Of a stretch of DNA of 64,000 nucleotides, positions 28,389 to 38,646 are shown piece by piece. Each line of letters starts with the position of its first letter. Within the stretch, counting starts at the first letter, position 1. The position numbers were made by a program, and so were the translations under genes. The notes under the pieces were generated by a model, which saw only the letters and a list, made by a program, of their open reading frames with translations, made no database searches and had not been told where the DNA came from. Source of the stretch: Scytolyngbya sp. HA4215-MV1 (GTDB lineage: Bacteria; Cyanobacteriota; Cyanobacteriia; Leptolyngbyales; Leptolyngbyaceae); contig JAHHIA010000006.1 of NCBI GenBank assembly GCA_019359045.1, positions 1 to 64,000 on the forward strand. The letters are read 5' to 3'.

Positions 28389-29420
28389 ATGGTTCAGGAA
28401 AGAACATTACCCACATTTCATGCAAGCTCGGTAGAAATGAGCCGAGAAGAGGGGCTAAGGCTCTACGAAGATATGGTTTTAGGGCGCATGTTTGAAGACA
28501 AATGCGCAGAAATGTACTACCGGGGCAAAATGTTCGGATTTGTTCATCTTTACAACGGTCAAGAGGCTGTTTCAACGGGTGTGATTAAATCGATGCGCCC
28601 TGGCGAAGACTACGTCTGTAGCACCTATCGGGATCATGTCCATGCCCTGAGTGCTGGAGTCCCCGCTCGCAATGTCATGGCAGAGCTGTTCGGCAAGGCA
28701 ACCGGTTGCAGCAAAGGGCGGGGCGGTTCGATGCATTTGTTCTCAGCAGAACATCGCTTATTGGGCGGTTATGCCTTTATTGGGGAAGGGATTCCAGTCG
28801 CCACAGGAGCAGCCTTTCAAACCAAGTACCGTCGCGAAGTGATGGGCGATAAGACTGCAGATCAAGTGACAGCCGCATTCTTTGGGGATGGCACAACCAA
28901 TAATGGTCAGTTTTTTGAATGCCTCAATATGGCTGCTTTGTGGAATTTGCCGATTCTATTTGTGGTGGAGAACAATAAATGGGCGATCGGGATGGCACAT
29001 GAGCGGGCAACCTCTCAGCCTGAGATTTACCGCAAAGCCAGTGTGTTTGGCATGCCCGGCGTAGAAGTTGATGGAATGGATGTGTTGGCTGTCTGGTCAG
29101 CTGCCCAAACCGCAGTCGCCCGTGCCCGCGCTGGGGAAGGTCCTACCTTAATTGAGTGCCTCACCTATCGCTTTAGAGGGCACTCTCTGGCAGACCCAGA
29201 CGAGTTGCGTTCCAAAGCGGAGAAAGAAGCCTGGTTAGCCCGGGATCCGATCAAAAAGTTCACAACTTATTTAATCGAGCAAAAGCTGGCAAGCCAGCCA
29301 GATCTGAAAGAGATTGACTCTAGAATTCAGGCATTGGTTGATGAGGCGGTTCAGTTTGCGTTGGAAAGCCCAGAACCTAGCCCTAGTGAACTCTATCGTT
29401 ATATCTTTTCGGAAGATTAA
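28389..29420 (+). CDS. pdhA: Pyruvate dehydrogenase E1 component, alpha subunit
   Basis: The 343-residue subunit, with E1-beta, decarboxylates pyruvate and feeds acetyl-CoA synthesis. The thiamine-diphosphate motif GDG...NN is visible ([11 protein letters not shown] up to [10 protein letters not shown]). The phosphorylation-loop region [15 protein letters not shown] and the substrate-binding [12 protein letters not shown] are intact. I chose ATG 28389 ([10 protein letters not shown]), which matches cyanobacterial PdhA; the frame opens nine codons earlier. No pdhB lies next to it, as is common in cyanobacteria. Confidence 0.93.
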   Translation: MVQERTLPTFHASSVEMSREEGLRLYEDMVLGRMFEDKCAEMYYRGKMFGFVHLYNGQEAVSTGVIKSMRPGEDYVCSTYRDHVHALSAGVPARNVMAELFGKATGCSKGRGGSMHLFSAEHRLLGGYAFIGEGIPVATGAAFQTKYRREVMGDKTADQVTAAFFGDGTTNNGQFFECLNMAALWNLPILFVVENNKWAIGMAHERATSQPEIYRKASVFGMPGVEVDGMDVLAVWSAAQTAVARARAGEGPTLIECLTYRFRGHSLADPDELRSKAEKEAWLARDPIKKFTTYLIEQKLASQPDLKEIDSRIQALVDEAVQFALESPEPSPSELYRYIFSED

Positions 29421-29584
29421 TTTCATGCCGAATTTAAGCCAGGGTAAATCGCTTGGATTTCCAGCTTCCAATTTTCAACGGTGAATTTTGGGACACCCGA
29501 CTTCGGAGAGTAGGTAGACTTTGGAACATAGGCTTTAGGCTGTTGAAGACATATTCTTTCAAAGAAACGCTCTGAAAAAGAAAG

Positions 29585-29631
29585 ACTAATCACTTGTTAA
29601 GATGAGCAATGTCACCTTACAAGTGATTAGT
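29585..29631. repeat. Perfect 13-bp inverted repeat in the pdhA/TPR intergenic region
   Basis: ACTAATCACTTGT and ACAAGTGATTAGT are perfectly complementary across a 21-base loop. It lies between the convergent ends of pdhA and the TPR gene. No strong U-tract follows, so it may be a weak bidirectional terminator or a binding site. The rest of the 302-bp gap shows nothing else. Confidence 0.55.
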
Positions 29632-29722
29632 ATACTTGGGCTATTATCCAAAGCTCCAAAATGCTCAAATGAGTCTAAAGTCCAAGTTTAAGAGCACCTG
29701 AGCTGCAATTTTTAGCGCCAGC

Positions 29723-31114
29723 CTAAAAATTCAAGCCCAGTAATCCGCGCATGCCATTAACCATTTTCCAAGCTGAGGTGTTGGCAAGCTTAGATTTGGG
29801 AGAGTCCGCTTCGGTAGCTTGCATTTCACAAATCTTATTGAGATTGCGTTGGAATGTAAGAGTTGTCGGATGGTCTTTACCAAAATTCTGAGTGCTTAAC
29901 TGCACAGCACGCTCATAGAGCTGTTTGGCATCCCCGTATCGCTGCTGTGCTTGATACACACTTGCCAGGTTATTCAGGCTGATTGCCAGCCCAGGATGAT
30001 TGGCTCCAACCAGGCTCTTTTTCAGTTGTAAGGCTCTCAGGTAAAGAGTCTCAGCCTCACCATAGCATCCCTGAGCATAGTAAATTCCTGCCAGGTTATT
30101 GAGTCCAGTTGCAACGCTGGGGTGGGCTTCTCCGAACAAATGTAGTTTGAGATCGAGTGCTTGCAGATACAGGGCTTCTGCTTTGCTGTAATCTCCTTGC
30201 ACTTTGTAGAAACCAGCAAGATTGTTCAAGCTTGTTGCCAGTTCAGGACTGTTGCTGCGCGATCTCTGGTTAATTGCCAATGCTTGGATAAAAAGAGGCT
30301 CAGCTTCTGAATAACGCTGCTGCGCTTGATAGAAACTTGCCAAATTATTCAAGCTGATAGCAACTTGAGGATGATCGCCTCCTAACCGGGATTGAAGTAG
30401 TACTTGTCCTTGTTGATACCAGCTTTCTGCTGTAGAAAACTGCTGATTCTCTGTATAGAAATTTCCTAGGGCTGTGAAGAGATAGTTTAAGTCAACCGCT
30501 TCTAAATATTGTGTATAGGTTTGAACAACTTCAATAATGTGAGGCACAGCAACAGCGATTGCTTGACTCTGAGTAGATGAAAGTGGCTGAGTCAACTGCT
30601 TGGTAAACAACACAGTTGCTTCTGCAAATGCTGCATTCAAGCAGTCTTGCTGTTGCGAACCTGACAGATTTTGCCAAGGTATTTCACGGAGTACTGGAGC
30701 AATTTGATATAATCCTATATCTATCAAGTGCAGAAATTTACAATCCAAAAGCTGTGTTCTGGCATCGTCCACTTGTTCTTGTGCCCAATGCAACTGGGCA
30801 GAGGCAATTTCTACAAGCTGCCAGTCAATAGGAGCAGTAGCAAATAAATTTAACAGTTGAGCAAGTTCTGAAGCAGATTGAGACACCGATAAACCCATGT
30901 CCAACTCTTGCGTCGAATAGCAAGCGTTCAAATCGACTGGGATTATATTTTCCTGCACCATTGAAGACCTCTGCGCAATAGGAAAATTATTATTTTTTGG
31001 GTCTGTCATCCATGCCAATTTTTTAGAAGAAGATTGATCCGTGACCTGTCGAGACTGTTTCACGGCACCATCATCCAATAGAAATAGATTGAGCCGATCT
31101 TCAAAGCCTTTCAT
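29723..31114 (-). CDS. Tetratricopeptide repeat protein
   Basis: A variable N-terminal part of about 170 residues is followed by five or so TPR units of kinesin-light-chain type in this 463-residue protein, each with the pattern VAISLNNLASFYQAQQRYSEAEPLFIQAL or close to it. Such repeats bind partner proteins. There is no enzymatic domain and no signal peptide. I chose ATG 31114 because GGAG lies about 6 bases upstream; the frame extends to a TTG at 31174. The gene stands alone, so the partner is unknown. Confidence 0.8.
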   Translation of the reverse strand: MKGFEDRLNLFLLDDGAVKQSRQVTDQSSSKKLAWMTDPKNNNFPIAQRSSMVQENIIPVDLNACYSTQELDMGLSVSQSASELAQLLNLFATAPIDWQLVEIASAQLHWAQEQVDDARTQLLDCKFLHLIDIGLYQIAPVLREIPWQNLSGSQQQDCLNAAFAEATVLFTKQLTQPLSSTQSQAIAVAVPHIIEVVQTYTQYLEAVDLNYLFTALGNFYTENQQFSTAESWYQQGQVLLQSRLGGDHPQVAISLNNLASFYQAQQRYSEAEPLFIQALAINQRSRSNSPELATSLNNLAGFYKVQGDYSKAEALYLQALDLKLHLFGEAHPSVATGLNNLAGIYYAQGCYGEAETLYLRALQLKKSLVGANHPGLAISLNNLASVYQAQQRYGDAKQLYERAVQLSTQNFGKDHPTTLTFQRNLNKICEMQATEADSPKSKLANTSAWKMVNGMRGLLGLNF

Positions 31115-31656
31115 AAGGCACTCCAGACATGTGTTACGGTAGAGCGTTTGAGCAATTGAACCCAGGGTTGACAAAATTGTTGTCTGTCATTACCTGCTAA
31201 CTACTTTCTAATCAGCAACAATTCCAGATTGTTCTTTTAAGCAGAAGCCTCAGTATTGCTGCAAGATACAAGGTGATTCAAATTACTCAACGAAACTATA
31301 TTACTGAGTGAACTCCTTCTATTTAATCTAATGAATATGAATTGCAAATGGCATTTTTATGGCAGTTTGTTTATGCTCTCTTTCAATTCAGGCTTTTTCT
31401 TCTAAGCGAATGTGAAGCTGGCTTCCAAGTTACTTTTAGAGACAAGCCATTACGGAGGATTTACCAGCGTTATGACTGATTCATTTTTCCTTTAATAAAT
31501 AGAATTTTTGGGGCAATTTTGTCATTCTCGTCTCTTCGAAATCGATCGCGGTATTACGTTCCAGCCAATATATCGATAGACGCTAGAATCGCATTCAGAC
31601 CATTAGATCGTTTGGTAAACGGTCGATCAATCTTGCTCCTTCGTTGAATTAGGGAT
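31115..31656. other. Divergent intergenic region between the TPR gene and mutL
   Basis: The AT-rich region of about 540 bp must hold two promoters. I see no RNA gene, no repeat family and no supported ORF. Confidence 0.4.
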
Positions 31657-33510
31657 ATGCAGCCGGGTATCCAGCCATTGCCAACAGACGTGGTTCATTT
31701 AATGGCTGCTGGAGAAGTCATTGATTCTTTGGCGGCCGTGGTACGAGAGTTGGTTGAGAATGCATTGGATGCTGGAGCAACGCGCATCAGTGTTGCAGTA
31801 TCTCCTGAACACTGGCGGGTGCGCGTCGCTGATAATGGCTGCGGTATCTCATTGGCAGATTTGCAACAGGCTGCCAGTCCCCATTCCACCAGCAAAATCC
31901 GAACTCGTCAGGATCTTTGGGAAATTGGCAGTTTGGGGTTTCGGGGGGAAGCTTTACATAGTCTGGCTCAGTTGTCAGAACTAGAAATTTTAAGTCAGGC
32001 TGGTGGGATGGCGGAAGGGTGGCGAGTGACTTACACCCCCCAGGGAGAGGTCAGTGAAGTCACGACAGCTGCGATCGCTCCTGGCACCATTGTCTCTGTC
32101 TCCAATCTTTTTGGAAATTGGCTGGCTCGTCGGCAGGGATTGCCTGCACCCTCTCAGCAGATGCGTCAGGTGCAGATAACACTTCAACAACTGGCACTCT
32201 GTCATCCGCACGTCACCTGGCAAGTGCAGCAAAACGATCGCGATTGGTTTTCGATTTGGGCAGGAGCGACAGCTCAACAGATTTTGCCTCAATTTTTACG
32301 AGAACTGCGACCGTCGGATTTGCAAGAGTTAGTGCTGCCAGCCAATGTGCCCCAAGGCGCAGCCACAGAGGATGCTGCTCATTCTTTGTCCCTGACGCCT
32401 GATGCCTCTCTCTATTTATTACTCGGGTTACCCGATCGCTGTCATCGATATCGTCCAGACTGGGTGCGTGTAGCAGTGAATGGACGTGTGGTACACCTGC
32501 CAGAACTAGAGCAAACTATACTAACTGGGTTTCGTCGCACGTTGCCCCGCGATCGCTACCCCATTTGTTTCCTCCATCTGCATGTGGCTGCAAATCAGGT
32601 CGATTGGAACCGTCATCCTGCCAAATCAGAAATTTATCTACATCATTTGAAAGCATGGCAAAACCAAGTGTTGCAAGCGATCGATCAAGCACTTCGACTG
32701 AATCCGACTGCTCTGCCAGAAAGCACTTATCTCGATCGAGTCAGTACGCTACTCAAAACGGCTGAATCGGCTACTGGCTATACCTTTCAGCGCCAAATCC
32801 AACCGATTCCGGCGCTCCCGACTGAAAATATGTCCACAGACTCGGCAATTTCCGCAGATCTGGAGGTGTCCCATGCTCCCGTCATGCCCGTAAATGCCAC
32901 AGTCGTAAACTCTATCGAAAGGACAAACCCAATTGATCAGTCTTTATCAGAGTCTTTCCTTCCGCCTGCTCTATCCCTGCGTGCGATCGCCCAAGTTCAT
33001 AACACCTACATCGTTGCAGAACATACAGATGGGCTTTGGTTGGTGGAGCAGCACATTGCTCATGAGCGGGTGTTGTACGAACAGCTTTGCGATCGCTGGC
33101 AACTAATCTCCCTTGATCCCCCCATTATGCTTCATCACCTGACTCTGGCTCAGCAGGAACAACTGCAACGCTTAGGATTGGAAGTTGATCCCTTTGGAGA
33201 ACAGCTTTGGGCGATTCGCACAGCGCCCAACTTGTTGGCTCAACGACAAGATTGTGCAGATGCCCTGCTGGAACTGAGCCTGGGAGGCGATCTGCAAACA
33301 GCACAGGTGGCAACGGCTTGTCGGAGTGCGATTCGGAATGGGGTGCCGCTAACCTTACCTGAAATGCAAAGCTTGCTCGAACAGTGGCAACAAACTCGTC
33401 ATCCCCGCACCTGTCCCCATGGTCGCCCGATCTATTTATCTTTGGAAGAGTCTGCCCTTGCTCGCTTCTTTCGTCGTCATTGGGTAATTGGCAAAAGTCA
33501 CGGCATATAA
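31657..33510 (+). CDS. mutL: DNA mismatch repair protein MutL
   Basis: The 617-residue protein carries the GHKL ATPase motifs at the N-terminus: ELVENALDAGA near 33-43, DNGCGIS near 60, and GSLGFRGEAL near 92-101. A variable linker (about 350-440) precedes the C-terminal dimerisation/endonuclease domain. That domain shows EQHIAHERVLYE, ACRSAIRNG and CPHGRP, the metal-site signatures of endonuclease-type MutL, although the first motif has Glu where Asp is usual. It couples MutS mismatch recognition to strand removal. Its 3' end overlaps the convergent murF gene by 13 bp. Confidence 0.93.
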   Translation: MQPGIQPLPTDVVHLMAAGEVIDSLAAVVRELVENALDAGATRISVAVSPEHWRVRVADNGCGISLADLQQAASPHSTSKIRTRQDLWEIGSLGFRGEALHSLAQLSELEILSQAGGMAEGWRVTYTPQGEVSEVTTAAIAPGTIVSVSNLFGNWLARRQGLPAPSQQMRQVQITLQQLALCHPHVTWQVQQNDRDWFSIWAGATAQQILPQFLRELRPSDLQELVLPANVPQGAATEDAAHSLSLTPDASLYLLLGLPDRCHRYRPDWVRVAVNGRVVHLPELEQTILTGFRRTLPRDRYPICFLHLHVAANQVDWNRHPAKSEIYLHHLKAWQNQVLQAIDQALRLNPTALPESTYLDRVSTLLKTAESATGYTFQRQIQPIPALPTENMSTDSAISADLEVSHAPVMPVNATVVNSIERTNPIDQSLSESFLPPALSLRAIAQVHNTYIVAEHTDGLWLVEQHIAHERVLYEQLCDRWQLISLDPPIMLHHLTLAQQEQLQRLGLEVDPFGEQLWAIRTAPNLLAQRQDCADALLELSLGGDLQTAQVATACRSAIRNGVPLTLPEMQSLLEQWQQTRHPRTCPHGRPIYLSLEESALARFFRRHWVIGKSHGI

Positions 33511-34859
33511 GCCGCCCGAAATTGTTTGACTACCTGATCCAAACCCACCGCACGGGACGCTTTGAACAAAATTCGATCGCCAGATTGCACACTTTTCTCT
33601 AGATGCTCAACTAAATCCGTCTGGCTAACAAAGCGATCGCAAGGTAAGGGAAAAGCCCCCACAGCCATGGCTTCTGCCTCGGCTTCATCTGCCAGAACGC
33701 AAAATCCATCTAGATTGAATTGACGGACCGTTTCCCCAACTTTTTGATGAAATTCCAGTGAGCGATCGCCTAATTCTTTCATCGTGCCTAAAACTGCAAT
33801 ACGGCGATTACCCGGTGTTTCTGCCAACATTTGTAAAGCTGCTAACATCGATTCCAACCCAGCATTATAGCTTTCGTCCAAAATCACCACATCACCTGGC
33901 AACACATCGCGCTGCGCTCTACCATCGGGCAACGTCACTATCACACCTGTAGAGAGACACGACCAATCGATTTGTAGAGTCTTGGCAACTGCCAGCGCTG
34001 CCAGGTAGTTGGTGGCGTTGTGGCGACCGGGTAGGGGTAGCGGCAACGACACTCCATTCACCTCCAGTGTTTGCCCATCTAAAAGCTGTCCATGCAAATC
34101 TCCACCTGTCAATCCATAAGTCAGCGTTTTACCCTGCCAAACCGTCTCTGCCGTTTTGAGGAGTAAAGGATTGTCATAGTTCAAAATTGCGATCCCCGTT
34201 GGAGATAGCTCTGCCAGCAACTCACATTTGGCACGGGCGATCGCCGCTTCAGACCCCAACCGACCAATATGGGCAGTCCCCACATTCGTAATCACAGCAA
34301 TATCAGGACGAGCAATTTGAGTTAAAAGAGCAATTTCCCCTGCTCCCCGCATTCCCATCTCCACCACGGCATAGCGATGTTCCGAAGACAACTCCAGCAG
34401 CGTTTTGGGCACACCAATTTCGTTGTTATAGTTCGCCTGACTTTTGAGTACTGATCCTTGCTGTGACAAAATTGCGGCAATCATCTCTTTCGTCGTAGTC
34501 TTGCCAACCGACCCTGTTACCGCGATCACAGGAATCGTAAATTGGTTGCGCCACCAATGCGCGATCGCCTGATAAGCCTGAAGCGTATCCTCTACCCTCA
34601 GTAAAGAAAAATCTGCTAGTCCTTCGCCAGCAAACTTCCGATCAACAACTGCGGCGATCGCCCCTTTTTCTTTTGCCAGGAGGATAAATTCATGCCCATC
34701 AAACCGTTCACCCCGCAAAGCAACAAATAGTTCACCTGGTCTCAAGTGCCGAGTATCTGTAGTAATACGATTTAGCTTTGTATCCAAAGGAACAGTCCCT
34801 AAATCTGTCCAAGAAAGGGATAAAACATTCACCAGGTTAACCAAAGTAATACAAGACAT
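33498..34859 (-). CDS. murF: UDP-N-acetylmuramoyl-tripeptide--D-Ala-D-Ala ligase MurF
   Basis: This 453-residue cytoplasmic ligase adds D-Ala-D-Ala to the peptidoglycan precursor. The N-terminal substrate domain has TDTRHLRPGELFVALRG. The ATP loop is GSVGKTT at 116-122, followed by NYNNEIGVP, MGMRGAGEI and the C-terminal LDESYNAG. It is divergent from the 428-residue gene at 35307 and overlaps the end of mutL by 13 bp, so neither gene's end can change freely. Confidence 0.94.
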   Translation of the reverse strand: MSCITLVNLVNVLSLSWTDLGTVPLDTKLNRITTDTRHLRPGELFVALRGERFDGHEFILLAKEKGAIAAVVDRKFAGEGLADFSLLRVEDTLQAYQAIAHWWRNQFTIPVIAVTGSVGKTTTKEMIAAILSQQGSVLKSQANYNNEIGVPKTLLELSSEHRYAVVEMGMRGAGEIALLTQIARPDIAVITNVGTAHIGRLGSEAAIARAKCELLAELSPTGIAILNYDNPLLLKTAETVWQGKTLTYGLTGGDLHGQLLDGQTLEVNGVSLPLPLPGRHNATNYLAALAVAKTLQIDWSCLSTGVIVTLPDGRAQRDVLPGDVVILDESYNAGLESMLAALQMLAETPGNRRIAVLGTMKELGDRSLEFHQKVGETVRQFNLDGFCVLADEAEAEAMAVGAFPLPCDRFVSQTDLVEHLEKSVQSGDRILFKASRAVGLDQVVKQFRAAYMP

Positions 34860-35306
34860 AAAGCTAAGCGATATTTCGATCTGGATGAATTATAGTGGCT
34901 GAGACTCAAAGGCTGAAAGGAGTTTGGACAATTCATCAGTGTTCACACTGATGTGCTTCTCTAGGAACTTGTGTAAAGTTTGAGCGAAGATAGTAGACGC
35001 AATACATTAACTCTGGAAAATCTTGCATAAAATGAATTTGATAGGAATGTACGACCTAGCTACTAATTTTTAATCCTTAATTGTTAGATATACGACTGAC
35101 ATCGTATAAGAAATGTGCTCTACTCAAGTAGCTAAGGAACCCCTTTGAGGGAAATGGAGTCTACGGTCAGAAAGCTTAACTTAGATGCTGAGATCTCAGA
35201 TACTTGCCCCGTAACTGGATTCTAATTTGAGGGTAGTTCTGCAAGTTCAACAAGATAGTCTGTTAAAGTTTGCCACTGACTTCTGGGTATAGGAGCGCTA
35301 ATCAAC
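34860..35306. other. Intergenic region upstream of murF and the 428-residue gene
   Basis: This 447-bp divergent spacer contains a small perfect hairpin, CATCAGTG / CACTGATG, at 34934-34953. No RNA gene or supported ORF is visible; promoters for both genes must lie here. Confidence 0.4.
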
Positions 35307-36593
35307 GTGAGTACTTGGACAAGTCAATCTAGTCGCCAAATAGAATCTGAAGCGCAACAGCTCTACGACCATTTGTTGCACCAGGTTCAGGTAGCTACGC
35401 CCAGTCAGATGGTTGAGCGGTTTCGTTCTTTATTTGTAGATGGTGTCGGTTACCCTGACGCTGTCATTGCTTCCGCTCTAGATAGACTCATTTCTTCTAA
35501 AGCAGCTGAGCAAGAATTTAAATTTGTGCTCAATCGGTGCTGTCACATTTTAATTAACCGTTGGCAGACACGCCCACAGTTTCAGGCAGTAATTCCCGAG
35601 CTGATCGCTCTGTTTGAAGATTCTCCAGCCAGACCTGTCGCTGAATTTTCTCGATCTCGATCTATTCGGCGGCTCCGAGAACTGGTTAGGCTTTTTATTG
35701 AAAGTGAGCAATACATCACACTTCGTCGTCTGGCTCAAGTGATTTCTGACGCTGAGGTCAATGGCGCAGGCTCATTGCCGTTGGGTACCTTGATTCGTCG
35801 ATATCCATTTCTCTACGGGCACTGTCTACTGGCTGAAGGGAGTACTGAAGAACAGCAGCAAACTATTAAGCAATTGCAACTGCAAGCGCAACGAAAGTAT
35901 GAAGTTGACCTTTCTCAGTATGTGACTTACCAGGTTCGGCGTGCTAAGCTTGCCCGGAATGTGTCATCCGCAACTGCCAGCCGAATTATTCAGCCCGTTA
36001 AAAACCCTACCTTGCTGAGCGATCGTGAGTTATGTTACGCACTCAAGCATTTTGTTGGTAAGGCGGCAGGTTCATCCACCTGTCGAGATGCTGCTCAACG
36101 GTTTTTAACTCATACCAGCCAGGTACGGACTTTTGGTGAGTTCAAAGATGACCTCTATCAATACATTACAGCTTCGGTCGATTCTGAATACGGCAAACGG
36201 CAATTTAATAATCAACTGCACGCCCAGCTCAAGAGTATTTTCCCCGATAGCAACTCGCAACACTTCAGCGATTTTCTGCTGATGAGAACTTGCAGCCAAC
36301 TGCTAAACTTCCTCGTGGTTGAGAGTTCTCAGCAACCGCACCATTTCATCTTCATTGATCTAATTACAAACCTAGGACCGACACTAACCACCAGTTTGCT
36401 CCTTAAGATTGTGCTGCTTTGTCGCAAGATTAAGCCCTATCTTGAAAAGCGATTTTCTATCCTGTTTAATCACTACGAGTCTTACACTCGCGATGGAGTG
36501 CAATGGCTGGTAACATCTATGGAAAATGTCAATCTTGCACTGAGTACAAACTTTGGTAGCATGGATCTTTCATTTATCAATCAGGTTGTTTGA
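35307..36593 (+). CDS. Conserved hypothetical protein
   Basis: The 428-residue soluble, mostly helical protein starts at GTG, with GGAG about 12 bases upstream. Stretches such as ILINRWQTRPQFQAVIPELIALFE and LLLKIVLLCRKIKPYLEKRF suggest an armadillo/HEAT-like or all-helical fold. I know of similar proteins only as cyanobacterial hypotheticals. There are no catalytic motifs or membrane spans. It lies upstream of rpsU on the same strand, with 222 bp between them. Confidence 0.65.
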   Translation: MSTWTSQSSRQIESEAQQLYDHLLHQVQVATPSQMVERFRSLFVDGVGYPDAVIASALDRLISSKAAEQEFKFVLNRCCHILINRWQTRPQFQAVIPELIALFEDSPARPVAEFSRSRSIRRLRELVRLFIESEQYITLRRLAQVISDAEVNGAGSLPLGTLIRRYPFLYGHCLLAEGSTEEQQQTIKQLQLQAQRKYEVDLSQYVTYQVRRAKLARNVSSATASRIIQPVKNPTLLSDRELCYALKHFVGKAAGSSTCRDAAQRFLTHTSQVRTFGEFKDDLYQYITASVDSEYGKRQFNNQLHAQLKSIFPDSNSQHFSDFLLMRTCSQLLNFLVVESSQQPHHFIFIDLITNLGPTLTTSLLLKIVLLCRKIKPYLEKRFSILFNHYESYTRDGVQWLVTSMENVNLALSTNFGSMDLSFINQVV

Positions 36594-36815
36594 TCCCTAC
36601 TGAATTTTGGGTAAAATCCTGACTGAGAATGAACTCAGCCACAAGTGAGTCTTGCTGGCTTGATAGAATGAATTTAAAGTTGTAGTGGGACAAATACAGC
36701 TCTTTTTCTCTGGAATCCTTGATTAACCAGAAGACAGCGAGTCGAGCGTCCACACGGTAGCTTGCATGGATTTTGAGCAACTAAACGAGTCAAGTTTATT
36801 AAGGGAGGAAATTGC

Positions 36816-36995
36816 GTGACCCAAGTTGTTCTTGGCGAAAATGAAGGGATTGATTCTGCTCTGCGCCGATTTAAACGACAGGTTTCCAAAGCTGGGATTT
36901 TGGCGGACTTACGTTCTCATAGACATTTTGAAACCCCGCTTGAAAAGCGCAAGCGTAAAGCAATTGTGGCTCGACGCAAGCGCCGCTATAACTAA
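36816..36995 (+). CDS. rpsU: 30S ribosomal protein S21
   Basis: This is a 59-codon gene starting at GTG with a strong Shine-Dalgarno (AAGGGAGG) six bases upstream. The product reads [21 protein letters not shown] and ends in an Arg/Lys-rich tail ([16 protein letters not shown]), the typical S21 layout: a conserved N-terminus and a basic helix. It is a small-subunit ribosomal protein involved in translation initiation. The GTPase gene follows 16 bp downstream and may share its transcript. Confidence 0.95.
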   Translation: MTQVVLGENEGIDSALRRFKRQVSKAGILADLRSHRHFETPLEKRKRKAIVARRKRRYN

Positions 36996-37011
36996 GTATT
37001 TTCCCTAATCC

Positions 37012-38544
37012 ATGCCTGAGCGACCTGCAAATTCTGGCGACTTTATTCCCACCTCTTCCAACCCAATCGAGCTAGACCAGGAACTGGATAAGACGATTTT
37101 AAGTTTTGAAGAAATTCAAGCAGAGCTAAACTATAGGCGGGCGCAAACCGTCTTGCAGGATTTGATTGGCAATCTAGATTTAACTCCTCAGGAAAGACGG
37201 GGGTTAGAATCTGAGATTCATGCTTTAGAGTCAATGCTAGACCGCTTGGAGGATCAGGTCGTTTACATTGCAGTCTTTGGTATGGTTGGGCGGGGCAAGT
37301 CTTCAATGCTCAATGCTTTGCTGGGCAGACCCGTCTTTGAAACGGGACCTGTGCATGGGGTGACTCGCGATCGCCAAAGTGCTAGCTGGAGTCTATCTCA
37401 TGAAGTTGTGCAGGGCAGTGAGCAAGAAATTACCCGACTTGTCCTGCCTGGTGTAGGGGATTCTCGCATTGAGCTAATCGATACGCCTGGAATTGATGAA
37501 GTTAATGGAGAGGCACGAGAAGCCCTAGCACGGCAGGTTGCCCAGCAAGCAGATTTGATTTTGTTTGTGATTGCAGGTGACCTGACCAAGGTAGAGTTTG
37601 AAGCGCTGGCATCGCTGCGACAAGCCAGTAAACCGATTTTGTTGGTTTTTAACAAAATTGATCAGTATCCCGATACCGATCGTCTGGCAATCTATGAAAA
37701 GATTCGGGATGAGCGGCTGCGGGAGATCCTTTCACCGGATGAAATTGTCATGGCGGCAGCTTCTCCGCTCATTGCCAAAGCTGTACGCCGTCCTGATGGC
37801 AGAGTTGCGGCGCAATTGAGCATGGGCGAACCTCGAATCGAGGAACTCAAACTCAAGATTTTAGAAATTTTGCATCGAGAGGGGAAATCGCTAGTTGCAC
37901 TGAATACGATGTTGTATGCAGATGATGTGAATGAGCAACTGATTGAACGGAAGATGGAAATCCGGGATCAAAGTGCAAATCGGGTTATCTGGAATGGGGT
38001 AATTACAAAAGCAGTAGCGATCGCACTCAACCCGCTAACCATTGTGGATATTTTGAGCAGCGCTGCGATCGATGTCGCGATGATTTTAGCCCTCTCACGG
38101 CTTTATGGTATGGCGATGACTCAACGGGGAGCTGTGAGCCTTTTGCAAAAAATTGCTTTTACTATGGGTGGGATCAGCGCCAGTGAGCTATTGGCAAATT
38201 TGGGTCTCAGCTCTCTCAAGGGGCTTTTGGGATTGGCAGTTCCGGCAACAGGTGGAGCTTCTCTGGCTCCCTATCTTTCGATTGCGATCACTCAGGCGGG
38301 AGTGGCGGGAGTCTCTTCTTACGGCATTGGGCAAGTGACCAAAGCCTACTTGGCAAATGGGGCATCTTGGGGACCGGATGGACCCAAAGCCTTGATCGAT
38401 CGCATTCTAACTTCTTTGGATGAGAACTCGATTCTCAGCCGCATTAAGCAAGAACTCCGAAGCAAAATCGATCTGAAAGCTCGTCCGGACCAAAGAACAG
38501 AAGGTGAAATGCCATCTAACTCATCCACCGAAGCAGAATCTTGA
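37012..38544 (+). CDS. Era/dynamin-like GTPase with C-terminal membrane domain
   Basis: Of 510 residues, a helical N-terminus (1-80) precedes a GTPase domain with G1 GMVGRGKSS at 90-98, G3 DTPG at 157-160 and G4 NKID at 214-217. After it, at about 310-450, come hydrophobic helices (VDILSSAAIDVAMILALSRLYG and a Gly-rich stretch) characteristic of the DUF697-type membrane region of such GTPases. A role in membrane remodelling or envelope homeostasis is plausible, but no substrate is known. It starts 16 bp after rpsU. Confidence 0.8.
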   Translation: MPERPANSGDFIPTSSNPIELDQELDKTILSFEEIQAELNYRRAQTVLQDLIGNLDLTPQERRGLESEIHALESMLDRLEDQVVYIAVFGMVGRGKSSMLNALLGRPVFETGPVHGVTRDRQSASWSLSHEVVQGSEQEITRLVLPGVGDSRIELIDTPGIDEVNGEAREALARQVAQQADLILFVIAGDLTKVEFEALASLRQASKPILLVFNKIDQYPDTDRLAIYEKIRDERLREILSPDEIVMAAASPLIAKAVRRPDGRVAAQLSMGEPRIEELKLKILEILHREGKSLVALNTMLYADDVNEQLIERKMEIRDQSANRVIWNGVITKAVAIALNPLTIVDILSSAAIDVAMILALSRLYGMAMTQRGAVSLLQKIAFTMGGISASELLANLGLSSLKGLLGLAVPATGGASLAPYLSIAITQAGVAGVSSYGIGQVTKAYLANGASWGPDGPKALIDRILTSLDENSILSRIKQELRSKIDLKARPDQRTEGEMPSNSSTEAES

Positions 38545-38646
38545 TGTTACGAATGGCTGATTTATTGACCTATGGCTTCGGACTAAAGTATTCATATTCA
38601 ATAGAGATTTCTGTATGATGAGTGTTCTTTTTGTGTATGGGTGGGG

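Noticed and set aside
34934-34953. Small hairpin upstream of murF
   Set aside because: It is a perfect 8-bp stem with a 4-base loop but has no T-tract, and one such hairpin in 447 bp is not enough to claim a regulatory element.
36826-37008. 60-codon frame at the rpsU locus
   Set aside because: It is out of frame with rpsU, whose sequence, start and ribosome binding site are clear.
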